From positions 1-57,570 of the forward strand of contig JAFMIZ010000006.1 in NCBI GenBank assembly GCA_017853715.1: DNA of 57,570 nucleotides, read 5' to 3'. Within the stretch, counting starts at the first letter, position 1. Each line of letters begins with the position of its first letter. The notes beneath the pieces are model-generated. The model saw only the letters and a list, made by a program, of their open reading frames with translations, did no database searches and had not been told where the DNA came from. Position numbers and translations under genes: made by a program. Source of the stretch: Pedosphaera sp. (GTDB lineage: Bacteria; Verrucomicrobiota; Verrucomicrobiia; Limisphaerales; DSYF01). This document shows positions 26,399 to 33,567 of the stretch, one piece after another.

Positions 26399-27270
26399 GC
26401 ATTGAGCACAGCCAGTCCATCACGGAGCGTAGCGCATCGAATCTGGCGCTGGCATTCATCATGTTGCCGCGCGCGAAGCGCGAGGCCATGTCTGCACTCT
26501 ACGCGTTCTGCCGTGAGGTGGACGATGTGGCCGATGAGGAAACACGCTCCATCGAGCAGCGTCGAATCTCCCTGGCCGCCTGGCGCGGGGACATCCGGCG
26601 CGCTTGCGAGGGCGACAACCCTGAATTCACCACCAACCGCGAGATCCAACCCATCATCCAACGCCACCAACTTTCGTTCGAGCTGTTCGATGAATTGATT
26701 CGCGGCTGTGAGATGGATCTCGATACCACTCGGTACGAGAGTTATGAGGCGCTGGAGCTGTATTGTTACCGGGTGGCTTCCGTAGTGGGACTGTTGAGCA
26801 TTGAAATCTTCGGTTACCGCGAACCAGCCACCCGCGCCTACGCCATCGCCCTCGGCAAAGCGCTTCAATTTACGAACATCCTCCGCGACGTGGGTAACGA
26901 TGCCGCGCGGGGGCGGATTTACCTGCCGCAAGCGGAGCTTGCGCGCTTCTCGGTGTCGCCGGAGGACATCCTTCAAGGGCGTTACTCGGAGAGCTTCGCC
27001 GCCATGGCGAAGGCATTTGCGCAGCGGGCGAAAGATTTCTACGAATCGGCACGCAATACCCTACCTGCCGCGGATCGTTCCAACATGGTGGCCGCGGAAT
27101 TGATGGGTTCGGTGTATTGGGAGCTGCTGCTGAAGCTGGAACGCGAGGAATTCCGCGTGCTCCGACGCGAACCAATCCGCCTGAGCAAACCCCACAAGCT
27201 TGCGCTCATCGCCCGTAGCTGGCTGAGATTTGTGATGCGGTCGAGGGCACCTGCTTACGGTGTCGCCTGA
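26395..27270 (+). CDS. hpnD: Presqualene diphosphate synthase
   Basis: 291-residue trans-isoprenyl synthase that condenses two farnesyl diphosphates to presqualene diphosphate, on the HpnCDE route to squalene for hopanoids. The first Asp-rich motif is DDVAD (43-47) and the second is RDVGNDAARGRIYLP (near 165-180). The start is TTG at 26395, overlapping the preceding stop (TTGA), and gives the conserved lead SASNLALAFIMLPRAKREAM. hpnC and hpnE are not in the window. Its 3' end overlaps the convergent HpnG-like gene by 16 bases. Confidence 0.9.
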   Translation: MSIEHSQSITERSASNLALAFIMLPRAKREAMSALYAFCREVDDVADEETRSIEQRRISLAAWRGDIRRACEGDNPEFTTNREIQPIIQRHQLSFELFDELIRGCEMDLDTTRYESYEALELYCYRVASVVGLLSIEIFGYREPATRAYAIALGKALQFTNILRDVGNDAARGRIYLPQAELARFSVSPEDILQGRYSESFAAMAKAFAQRAKDFYESARNTLPAADRSNMVAAELMGSVYWELLLKLEREEFRVLRREPIRLSKPHKLALIARSWLRFVMRSRAPAYGVA

Positions 27271-27938
27271 AGTGAGTCACGCACCAACTCGTCAAGCAAG
27301 CTTCCCAACCGCTTCGCACAAGCGTCCAGTTCACGCTGAAAGCGAACGAGCTTGGGAATTGTTGCCGGTGAACCAAGCAAGACCAATGACAGGCGCGAGT
27401 AGCTGATATTGCCATCCGTTTTGGCCAGCGCGTTGAAATCAATCGGCAGATCAGTCACGGCATCATCGGAGATGACCCGAAGGGTAGCCGCCGGAATCCC
27501 CTGCTCATGGCAGCGCAGACGAATGATGCCGGACTCCATCTCCACCACGTCAGCACCCGTCTGCAGGCGCAACTGTCGCTTGTCGTCAGCGGTAACGGCG
27601 ATGCGGTCAGAGCAATGAAACTTCGCCGGGCGAGCACCCAATCGTTGCAACGGAATCGTCAACCACTCTGCATCGGTCGCGTCGAATACAATATCGCCCC
27701 GGTGCAGTTCGGGGTTGAGACCGCCTGCGAACCCACAGGTCAACACGAGCGCTGGCCTTTGGCGGGCGAGCGCGGATTGAAGAGATTGCTCCGCGTTGCG
27801 CGAACCGATCCCCGTGATGAGCACCGGATTTGAAGTCGCTGGTTGAAAATACCCCGCCTCTTGGCGCACGGCAAAGCAGGTCAGGATTAGGGGGGCATAC
27901 CCCGGTCCCGCGTTCTGCGCTCCGCGTTCGACGTTCAT
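27255..27938 (-). CDS. hpnG: PNP/MTAN-superfamily nucleosidase, HpnG-like
   Basis: About 227 residues from ATG 27938 (MNVERGAQN), which overlaps the upstream exonuclease stop by four bases; the track start is nine codons earlier. The fold motifs are VLITGIGSRNAEQSL, LTCGFAGGLNPELHRGDIVF, VVEMESGII and RVISDDAVTDLP. These fit nucleoside phosphorylases and nucleosidases. Next to hpnD the likely job is HpnG, which removes adenine from adenosylhopane. A futalosine or MTA nucleosidase remains possible, so the symbol is inferred from context. Confidence 0.68.
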   Translation of the reverse strand: MNVERGAQNAGPGYAPLILTCFAVRQEAGYFQPATSNPVLITGIGSRNAEQSLQSALARQRPALVLTCGFAGGLNPELHRGDIVFDATDAEWLTIPLQRLGARPAKFHCSDRIAVTADDKRQLRLQTGADVVEMESGIIRLRCHEQGIPAATLRVISDDAVTDLPIDFNALAKTDGNISYSRLSLVLLGSPATIPKLVRFQRELDACAKRLGSLLDELVRDSLQATP

Positions 27939-28654
27939 TTGATGCCAGCCAGCCGTTCTTTCCAAATGCGGTGCAGTTCGACAGTGGCGCGCACATCACG
28001 CAGGCAATATTCGGCAATCTCCCGGAACCGTCCTTCAGCCATCAACTGGCTGACATCCATGCCAGTCACTCCGTGGCTCTTCGGCGACTCGATGCCAAAG
28101 GCTTTGCAGTAGAAATCCAGATTAAATCGCTTGGCCGCCCCTTCCCGCCCGCTAACGCCGTAGAACGTAAGTTGTTCTGCCAAATCACAGTGCGGCTCGG
28201 TAGCGAAGCGGTATCCGAGCCAATCCTTGCGGGTGATGGGCACGTCGAGCAGCGCAGAGCGCAGATAGAGGAATGGCACATCGAAACCCCGGCCATTGAA
28301 TGTGACGATGGATTGGTAATGCTTGGAAGCATCCCAAAATGCGCTCAATAATTCGGACTCGTCGGCGCAGGGAACAAATTCGACCGGTCCGCCCTCAACC
28401 GCATCCTCCTCATAGTCGTCCGCCAGGAAGACCACCTGCCCGCGTTGGCTTTCCGCATTCAGCATCGCGACACAAACCACTTGGGCAGTGAGGGGCCAGA
28501 GATTGAATTGCCGCGTGATTTCCACGCGCCGGTTCTCGCGCTCCACTTCGTCGGGAATTTTTTGCAGCTCGCGGTAGAGATATTCTTGCTGCGTCTCGTC
28601 AAACGTCTCCACGGGCAGCGCTGACGTTTCGATATCGAACACGAGTGTAGCCAT
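27935..28654 (-). CDS. Predicted 3'-5' exonuclease, DEDD (DnaQ/PolB-exo) fold
   Basis: About 239 residues from ATG 28654 (MATLVFDIETSALPVE). The Exo I motif is FDIET, Exo II is FNGRGFDVPFLYLRS, and Exo III is the YCLRDVRATVEL helix (DEDD type). It matches the stand-alone PolB-like exonuclease family, which has no polymerase domain. The substrate could be DNA or RNA. The track start at 28687 adds 11 residues that lie in the upstream terminator. It is followed by, and coupled to, the HpnG-like gene. Confidence 0.83.
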   Translation of the reverse strand: MATLVFDIETSALPVETFDETQQEYLYRELQKIPDEVERENRRVEITRQFNLWPLTAQVVCVAMLNAESQRGQVVFLADDYEEDAVEGGPVEFVPCADESELLSAFWDASKHYQSIVTFNGRGFDVPFLYLRSALLDVPITRKDWLGYRFATEPHCDLAEQLTFYGVSGREGAAKRFNLDFYCKAFGIESPKSHGVTGMDVSQLMAEGRFREIAEYCLRDVRATVELHRIWKERLAGIK

Positions 28655-28673
28655 GTGATGTGATGATGCTCGG

Positions 28674-28730
28674 TCTATAAAAGACAACCAGGATGGGAAA
28701 CTGATCGGAGGATCGAGTCTGCCATCCTGG
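28674..28730 (-). terminator. Intrinsic terminator of the Lys/Ala peptide gene
   Basis: On the minus strand CCAGGATGG pairs perfectly with CCATCCTGG (28722-28730 with 28688-28696). An inner stem, ACT-GATC with GATC-AGT, sits around a CTCC loop. The outer stem is followed by TTGTCTTTT. It lies 18 bases past the stop of the 20-residue ORF. Confidence 0.75.
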
Positions 28731-28747
28731 TGCCGTTACTTACCCTG

Positions 28748-28810
28748 TTACTTCTTCTTTGCTCCCTTTTTCTTCGCAACTTTCTTCGCAGCTTTCTTCT
28801 TTGCGGGCAT
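28748..28810 (-). CDS. 20-residue Lys/Ala-rich peptide (histone H1 tail-like)
   Basis: Too short for the ORF track. ATG at 28810 reads MPAKKKAAKKVAKKKGAKKK and ends at TAA 28748-28750. It is 13 Lys, 5 Ala/Val and little else. A strong Shine-Dalgarno, GGAGGTGA, lies eight to nine bases before ATG, and a good intrinsic terminator follows. Together these make a free-standing small gene likely. The composition resembles the C-terminal tails of bacterial H1-like proteins (Hc1, AlgP), so nucleic-acid binding is a reasonable guess, but no function is known. No promoter is clear in the 225 bases upstream, which also hold a GAGTT-ACCGC-AACTC hairpin. Confidence 0.7.
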   Translation of the reverse strand: MPAKKKAAKKVAKKKGAKKK

Positions 28811-28826
28811 GGTCTACTTCACCTCC
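28803..28826 (-). promoter_or_regulatory. Strong ribosome binding site of the Lys/Ala peptide
   Basis: The minus strand reads GGAGGTGAAGTAGACC just before ATG, close to a perfect anti-SD complement. It is much stronger than most sites in this window, and it is the main evidence that the 20-codon ORF is translated. Confidence 0.7.
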
Positions 28827-29035
28827 GATCCTATATGTTTGGGGTTGACGTCCATGAGTTACCGCAACTCACGTGATGTGGCTAGCTGATTTTTCAGAAA
28901 AGTTCAAAGTCTTTTTCGTGTTCATCTCACTGACTCTGCGACCGAACAGTCACACACGACGACGAGAGCAGCGCCTCATCAACACTTCAAACCAATCAAA
29001 TTGACCGCGTGACTTCATCGAATGATGATTCACCC

Positions 29036-30583
29036 ATGAACATTCAACGGCTCATCATACTCGTCTTCGTGGTCTTCGCAGCAGTGCACACGCTAGCCAA
29101 CGGCAAGGCTGAACACACCGTGTTGGTCGTGTGGGATGGCATGAGGCCTGATTTCGTTTCGCCGGAACTCACCCCCACGCTCTGGCAACTGCGCACCAAC
29201 GGAGTGTGGTTTGCCAATCATCATTCCGCGTATCCCACCTCCACCAAGGTCAACGGCGCCACACTCGCGACGGGTCTGTATCCACAACATCACAACATAC
29301 TCGGCAATTCCGAATACCGACCGCAGATTGATCCCTTTTCCTCGTTTGGAACCGACAATCTCAAACAGGTGCGCCTGGGTGATGCGTTGATGGGCAACAA
29401 GTATTTGGGCGGCCCCACCTTGGCCGAGTTGGTTGCCGCTCAACGACAGAGCACCGCCGTGGCGGGAACCAAGGAAGTTGCGTTGTTCCAGGACCGCCTG
29501 CCACGCGCTGACACCGGCTCGACCAATCCCGTGTTGTTCCGCGATGACACCTTGCCCCATTCGCTCTGGGATGAGTTGGTCAAAAGGCTCGGCAAACCTC
29601 CCGAATCCAAATCTCCGAATGAACAACGCGACCTCTGGACGACCCGGGCGTTGACCCGGGTGATATGGGAGAAACAAATACCCCGCTATTCACTGCTGTG
29701 GTTGAGCGAACCCGACCTGACCCAGCACAAACACGGTCCCGGTTCGCGGGAGGCGCTGGATGCCATTCGTGGTTCTGACCGCAATCTTGCCCATGTGCTG
29801 GACGCGCTGGCGAAGCACGGCAAACGCGACAAGACCGACCTGATTGTCATCTCAGACCATGGATTCTCCAGCATCACGGCCAATGCTGACGTTAAGAAGA
29901 TTCTTCAGCGGGCCGGATTGAAGGTCGAACAGAAGTTTGAACACCCACCCCGGCAAGGAGACATCCTGATGGTGGGCCTCGGCGGCTCCGCCCTGCTCTA
30001 CGTCATCGGCCATGGCACCAATGTGATCCAGCGCGCCGTCACCGCGCTCCAACAAGAGCCGACCACCGGCGTCATCTGCACACGGCTGGCGTTGCCCGGC
30101 ACCTTTCCGCTGTCGGAAGTGCGCCTGGATGCACCGCATGCGCCTGACATCATCATTTCGTTCAACTGGAATCGCAGTCCGGTTGGTCAAACCGCTGGGT
30201 CATTGGCGCACGAAGCGAACGCGGACGCCAAAATCACCGGCGGCACTCACACTTCCTTGTCACCCTTCGACACTCATAACCTCTGTGTAGCAGCGGGCCC
30301 GGATTTTCGCGTGGGCGTCACCAACACCACCCCAACTGGCAACATCGACATCATGCCTACCATCAGTTGGCTGCTGGGTATCACACCAAAACCAAAGACG
30401 GACGGACGCGTCATGATGGAGGTGCTGACCCGATCCACCGGCGACGCGCCCAAAACAACGACACGCACGCTGCAAACCAGCATCACAGTTCCCCGGGGCG
30501 AATGGTCGCAACACCTCACCATCACAGAGGTGGAAGGAGTCCGTTACCTTGATGAAGGGAACGGTGAGTTTAAAGCAAAGTAA
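29036..30583 (+). CDS. Secreted type I phosphodiesterase / alkaline phosphatase superfamily protein
   Basis: 515 residues from ATG 29036 (MNIQRLIILVFVVFAAVHTLANG), which gives a clean signal peptide; the track GTG start adds nine polar residues. The alkaline phosphatase fold is shown by VLVVWDGMRPDFV (metal Asp), the nucleophile Thr region AYPTSTKVNGATLATGLYPQHHN, LSEPDLTQHKHGPGS and VISDHGFSS. A late metal His is in GGTHTSLSPFDTHN. These fit the nucleotide pyrophosphatase/phosphodiesterase group acting outside the cytoplasm. The substrate is unknown. It is followed by ruvC, whose track start overlaps its end. Confidence 0.87.
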   Translation: MNIQRLIILVFVVFAAVHTLANGKAEHTVLVVWDGMRPDFVSPELTPTLWQLRTNGVWFANHHSAYPTSTKVNGATLATGLYPQHHNILGNSEYRPQIDPFSSFGTDNLKQVRLGDALMGNKYLGGPTLAELVAAQRQSTAVAGTKEVALFQDRLPRADTGSTNPVLFRDDTLPHSLWDELVKRLGKPPESKSPNEQRDLWTTRALTRVIWEKQIPRYSLLWLSEPDLTQHKHGPGSREALDAIRGSDRNLAHVLDALAKHGKRDKTDLIVISDHGFSSITANADVKKILQRAGLKVEQKFEHPPRQGDILMVGLGGSALLYVIGHGTNVIQRAVTALQQEPTTGVICTRLALPGTFPLSEVRLDAPHAPDIIISFNWNRSPVGQTAGSLAHEANADAKITGGTHTSLSPFDTHNLCVAAGPDFRVGVTNTTPTGNIDIMPTISWLLGITPKPKTDGRVMMEVLTRSTGDAPKTTTRTLQTSITVPRGEWSQHLTITEVEGVRYLDEGNGEFKAK

Positions 30584-30644
30584 CGGCGCCGGCTGGACGG
30601 CTTTTTCCTTTTGCGGCATTTCGCGGGTTGGCAGTATCGCGTTG

Positions 30645-31247
30645 ATGGGCATATCGCTTCAGCAGTTCGAGCAGATGAAGGCGCGCGTCACCGCGCCACG
30701 CCGGAAGGTTGTCTCTGCCGAACTTGTTTCAACCCGTCGCACTGCCAATCAAATCATCCTCGGCATCGATCCATCATTGCGCGGCACGGGCTTTGGCGTC
30801 ATCAGCACGACTCGCCGAGAAATCCGCATGCTCACATGCGGAACCATCAAGTGCGCCGCCACGTTGGAGCGCTCACGTTGTCTCGCCAAGATTTCGCAGA
30901 CGTTGCACGAGGTCATCCAAACCCACAAACCGACCTTGTGCGCGATCGAAGGACTGTTCTTCGCCCAAAACCTGCAGACCGCGCTGATCATGGGTGAAGC
31001 ACGCGGCGCGGCGATGGCAGTCGTTGCCGAGGCGGGTTTGGAGATCTACGAAATCGCCCCGCGCAAAGTGAAGCAGGCCATCGTGGGTTACGGCGCAGCC
31101 CAAAAGCTGGCCGTGGCCAAGATGGTCCAGCGCATGATAAATCTCCCTGAACTCCCTGCCCCGGACGCCGCCGACGCACTCGCGCTGGCGCTGACTTACG
31201 CCCAAACGAACTCTGGGCGAGGCTTGGGCGCTCCGAAACGTATCTGA
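30645..31247 (+). CDS. ruvC: Holliday junction resolvase RuvC
   Basis: Endonuclease that resolves Holliday junctions with RuvAB. The RNase H-like catalytic acids are D in LGIDPSLRGTGFG, E in AIEGLFFAQN and the D pair in PAPDAADALALAL. The ORF track extends to 30549, but the first 32 residues run into the previous gene and are not conserved. The best starts are ATG 30645 (MGISLQQFEQMKAR) or ATG 30675. Either leaves a longer than usual N-terminal lead of 34-44 residues before the first strand. ruvA follows after two bases. Confidence 0.94.
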   Translation: MGISLQQFEQMKARVTAPRRKVVSAELVSTRRTANQIILGIDPSLRGTGFGVISTTRREIRMLTCGTIKCAATLERSRCLAKISQTLHEVIQTHKPTLCAIEGLFFAQNLQTALIMGEARGAAMAVVAEAGLEIYEIAPRKVKQAIVGYGAAQKLAVAKMVQRMINLPELPAPDAADALALALTYAQTNSGRGLGAPKRI

Positions 31248-31249
31248 CC

Positions 31250-31852
31250 ATGATCACCTTCCTCCGCGGCAAACTCGTCGAATCCCTACCCACCCAAGCC
31301 ATCGTGGACGTGAACGGCGTGGGCTACGAAGTGCTGATCCCACTCTCGTCATTCGACAAACTGCCTTCACCCGGCGGCGACGTGACCATGCTCACCCACC
31401 TCGCCGTGCGCGAGGATGCCCACGTGCTTTACGGATTCATGACCTCTGCCGAGCGCGACTTGTTCCGCCTGCTCATCAACACTGTCAGTGGTATCGGACC
31501 CAAGATTGCATTGAACGTCCTGAGCGGCATGAATGTGCCCGCCTTTCGCGGTGCGGTGGCCAATGGCGACGTCAAATCGCTCTCCCAGATCTCCGGCGTC
31601 GGACGGAAAACCGCTGAGCGCATCGTCGTCGAACTCAAGGACAAGGTCGGTGCTGCGGGCGCTTGGGAGGCCGCCAGTGACCAGCGCAGTCTGAGTGCCG
31701 GCGATCAAAAGGTGAATGACGCCGTGCTGGCCCTCATGGCACTGGGCTTCAAGCAACCCGATGCCCACGAATCCGTGCGCGCCGCGCTCGCGGTCCTCGG
31801 CGAGACCGCCACGGTGGAACAACTCGTCCGCGCCTGTTTGAAGAAAGGTTAG
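31250..31852 (+). CDS. ruvA: Holliday junction DNA helicase subunit RuvA
   Basis: 200-residue junction-binding protein, normal length. It has an N-terminal OB fold (MITFLRGKLVESLPTQAIVDVNGVGYEV), two helix-hairpin-helix motifs (INTVSGIGPKIALNVLSG and SQISGVGRKTAERIVVELKDK), and a C-terminal RuvB-binding helix bundle (NDAVLALMALGFKQPDAHESVRAAL). It lies between ruvC and a DUF374 gene with very short gaps. ruvB is not in the window. Confidence 0.97.
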   Translation: MITFLRGKLVESLPTQAIVDVNGVGYEVLIPLSSFDKLPSPGGDVTMLTHLAVREDAHVLYGFMTSAERDLFRLLINTVSGIGPKIALNVLSGMNVPAFRGAVANGDVKSLSQISGVGRKTAERIVVELKDKVGAAGAWEAASDQRSLSAGDQKVNDAVLALMALGFKQPDAHESVRAALAVLGETATVEQLVRACLKKG

Positions 31853-31854
31853 CG

Positions 31855-32571
31855 ATGTCCGAAGCCACCGCCAGTTCAACGCCCGCGCCACGCAAACGTG
31901 TCAGCGGCGTGGTCGTGCCGAATGCACCTACGCGCCTTCAACGCGGCGTGGCATGGCTGATTGGCACTGCCCTTAGGCTGCTGGCGGCGACGCTCCGTTA
32001 TCGGGTGAACGGCAAGTCCGGCCCATTCGAGCTTCCATCCGAGCCCCTGATCTTCGCGCTATGGCATAATCGCCTCGCACTGTGCATGAAGTTATACCGC
32101 AGCTACGGGCGACCCGAGCGCCCCAATGACCGCCTTGCCGCACTCATCAGCGCCAGCAAAGACGGAGCGTTGCTCGCCGCGTTGCTGGAAAACTATCGGG
32201 TGCAACCCGTTCGCGGCTCCTCCAGTCGTCGTGGTGCGCAGGCACTGGTTGAACTGACCTCCTGGGCTGAACGCGGCTACGACATTGCCGTCACTCCCGA
32301 CGGCCCGCGTGGCCCCTGCTATGTGATGCAGCCCGGCGTGATGACGCTCGCGCAAGTCACCGGATTGGCTGTCCTTCCATGTTCCTACCACTTGAACTGG
32401 AAAATCCGTCTCAAAAGCTGGGACCGCTTTCAAATCCCCCTGCCCTTTGCACGCTGTGACATTCACACTGGCGACTTGATCCGCGTTCCGCGCGACGCCA
32501 GCGAACCCGACCGCGACCGCCTGCGTCAACAGCTCCAGGACGCCCTCATGGCCATCAGCCACGACGACTGA
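31855..32571 (+). CDS. DUF374 / LPLAT-like acyltransferase
   Basis: 238 residues. One hydrophobic N-terminal segment (GVAWLIGTALRLLAATL) precedes the acyltransferase-like core: LIFALWHNRLAL, ISASKDGALLAALLENY, RGSSSRRGAQALVEL and VTPDGPRGPCYVMQPG. This is the DUF374 family, related to lysophospholipid acyltransferases. Members act on lipid A or other envelope lipids, but the substrate here is not known. It starts two bases after ruvA. Confidence 0.88.
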   Translation: MSEATASSTPAPRKRVSGVVVPNAPTRLQRGVAWLIGTALRLLAATLRYRVNGKSGPFELPSEPLIFALWHNRLALCMKLYRSYGRPERPNDRLAALISASKDGALLAALLENYRVQPVRGSSSRRGAQALVELTSWAERGYDIAVTPDGPRGPCYVMQPGVMTLAQVTGLAVLPCSYHLNWKIRLKSWDRFQIPLPFARCDIHTGDLIRVPRDASEPDRDRLRQQLQDALMAISHDD

Positions 32572-32573
32572 CT

Positions 32574-32604
32574 TTCGTCCTCGCCCTCCTTCTCGTCCCT
32601 CTCT
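32574..32604. repeat. Half-copy of the CGTCCTC repeat
   Basis: TTCGTCCTCGCCCTCC continuing to CTCGTCCCTCTC lies in the 45-base gap between two convergent genes and resembles the left half of the element at 16950-17021. Confidence 0.35.
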
Positions 32605-32616
32605 TGGACAATTCGG

Positions 32617-33492
32617 CTACCCCAGCCGCGCCAGCTCTGCTGCATACCCTTCCCGAAACGTGGGAAACCGAAACGAGTAACCCAGCGCGTCCTTCAGCTT
32701 CCGATTGCTCAGTCGCTTGTCGCTGGCCCCACGCTTGCGGTTTGCCTCCGCGCTTGCGGGTGCCTTTGGCGGCAGATCACGACTCAACTTTTCCGCCAGC
32801 CAGACAAAGAACTCGCGCTGCCTCAGCGGTTCATCATCCACGGCATTGTAAACCTCACCCGGGACGCCGCGTTCCAGCGCGGCCATGATGCACCCTGCCA
32901 CGTCATCACGGTGAATCATGTTCAAGTGTCGATTGCCCTCACCTTCGATGCGTGCCTCGCCCGCGAGAAATTGACGCAGATACCAGCTTCGCCCGGGGCC
33001 ATAGATCCCTGCCACGCGCAACACCACGGCCGGAAAGCCTTGCTCGCGCGCCGCAGCAAGAAAGACCTGCTCCGCCTCCAGCAGCACGCGACTCGTCTCC
33101 GCAGCTGGATCCGTCGCGGATGTTTCATCCACCCAAGAGCCATCGTTCTGCCCATAAACACCGGTGCTGCTGGTGTAAACCATCTTGGTCGGCGGAGATT
33201 CACGCAACCACTCGACGAGATTCTGCGCTCCCTGCCGATAGACCCGGCGATAATCGTCCGCCCCACCATGCGATGACGAGACACAGTTCACCACCCAGTC
33301 ATATTGTCGCGGCAGCGAGTTCAGTGTGGACGGCTCGGTGATGTCCCCTTTAAGCGCGTTGATTCCAGCCGCACGCAACTCACCCGAGCTGTCGCCGCTC
33401 CGACGCAACCCGAACACCTCGTGACCGTTGGCGACAAATTGCCGCCCAAGCTCGAGGCCGATATATCCGGGTCCGACGATCAAAACACGCAT
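32617..33492 (-). CDS. SDR-family NAD(P)-dependent epimerase/dehydratase
   Basis: About 291 residues from ATG 33492 (MRVLIVGPGYIGLELGRQF); the track start adds six residues. The Rossmann motif GPGYIG, a GDIT acidic site, the catalytic pair S-x(n)-YGQNDGSWVDE (YTSSTGVYG) and RVAGIYGPGRSWY identify an extended SDR of the YeeZ-like type. The catalytic YxxxK motif is not in its classic form, so activity may differ. A substrate cannot be inferred. The gene is convergent with the DUF374 acyltransferase. Confidence 0.85.
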   Translation of the reverse strand: MRVLIVGPGYIGLELGRQFVANGHEVFGLRRSGDSSGELRAAGINALKGDITEPSTLNSLPRQYDWVVNCVSSSHGGADDYRRVYRQGAQNLVEWLRESPPTKMVYTSSTGVYGQNDGSWVDETSATDPAAETSRVLLEAEQVFLAAAREQGFPAVVLRVAGIYGPGRSWYLRQFLAGEARIEGEGNRHLNMIHRDDVAGCIMAALERGVPGEVYNAVDDEPLRQREFFVWLAEKLSRDLPPKAPASAEANRKRGASDKRLSNRKLKDALGYSFRFPTFREGYAAELARLG

Positions 33493-33567
33493 CAAAGGAG
33501 TTAAGCGCAAAGCTGCAGGCGCGCAAAGAGCCTTTGTTTCTGTAATGACAACGATTACTTTTCCGCA

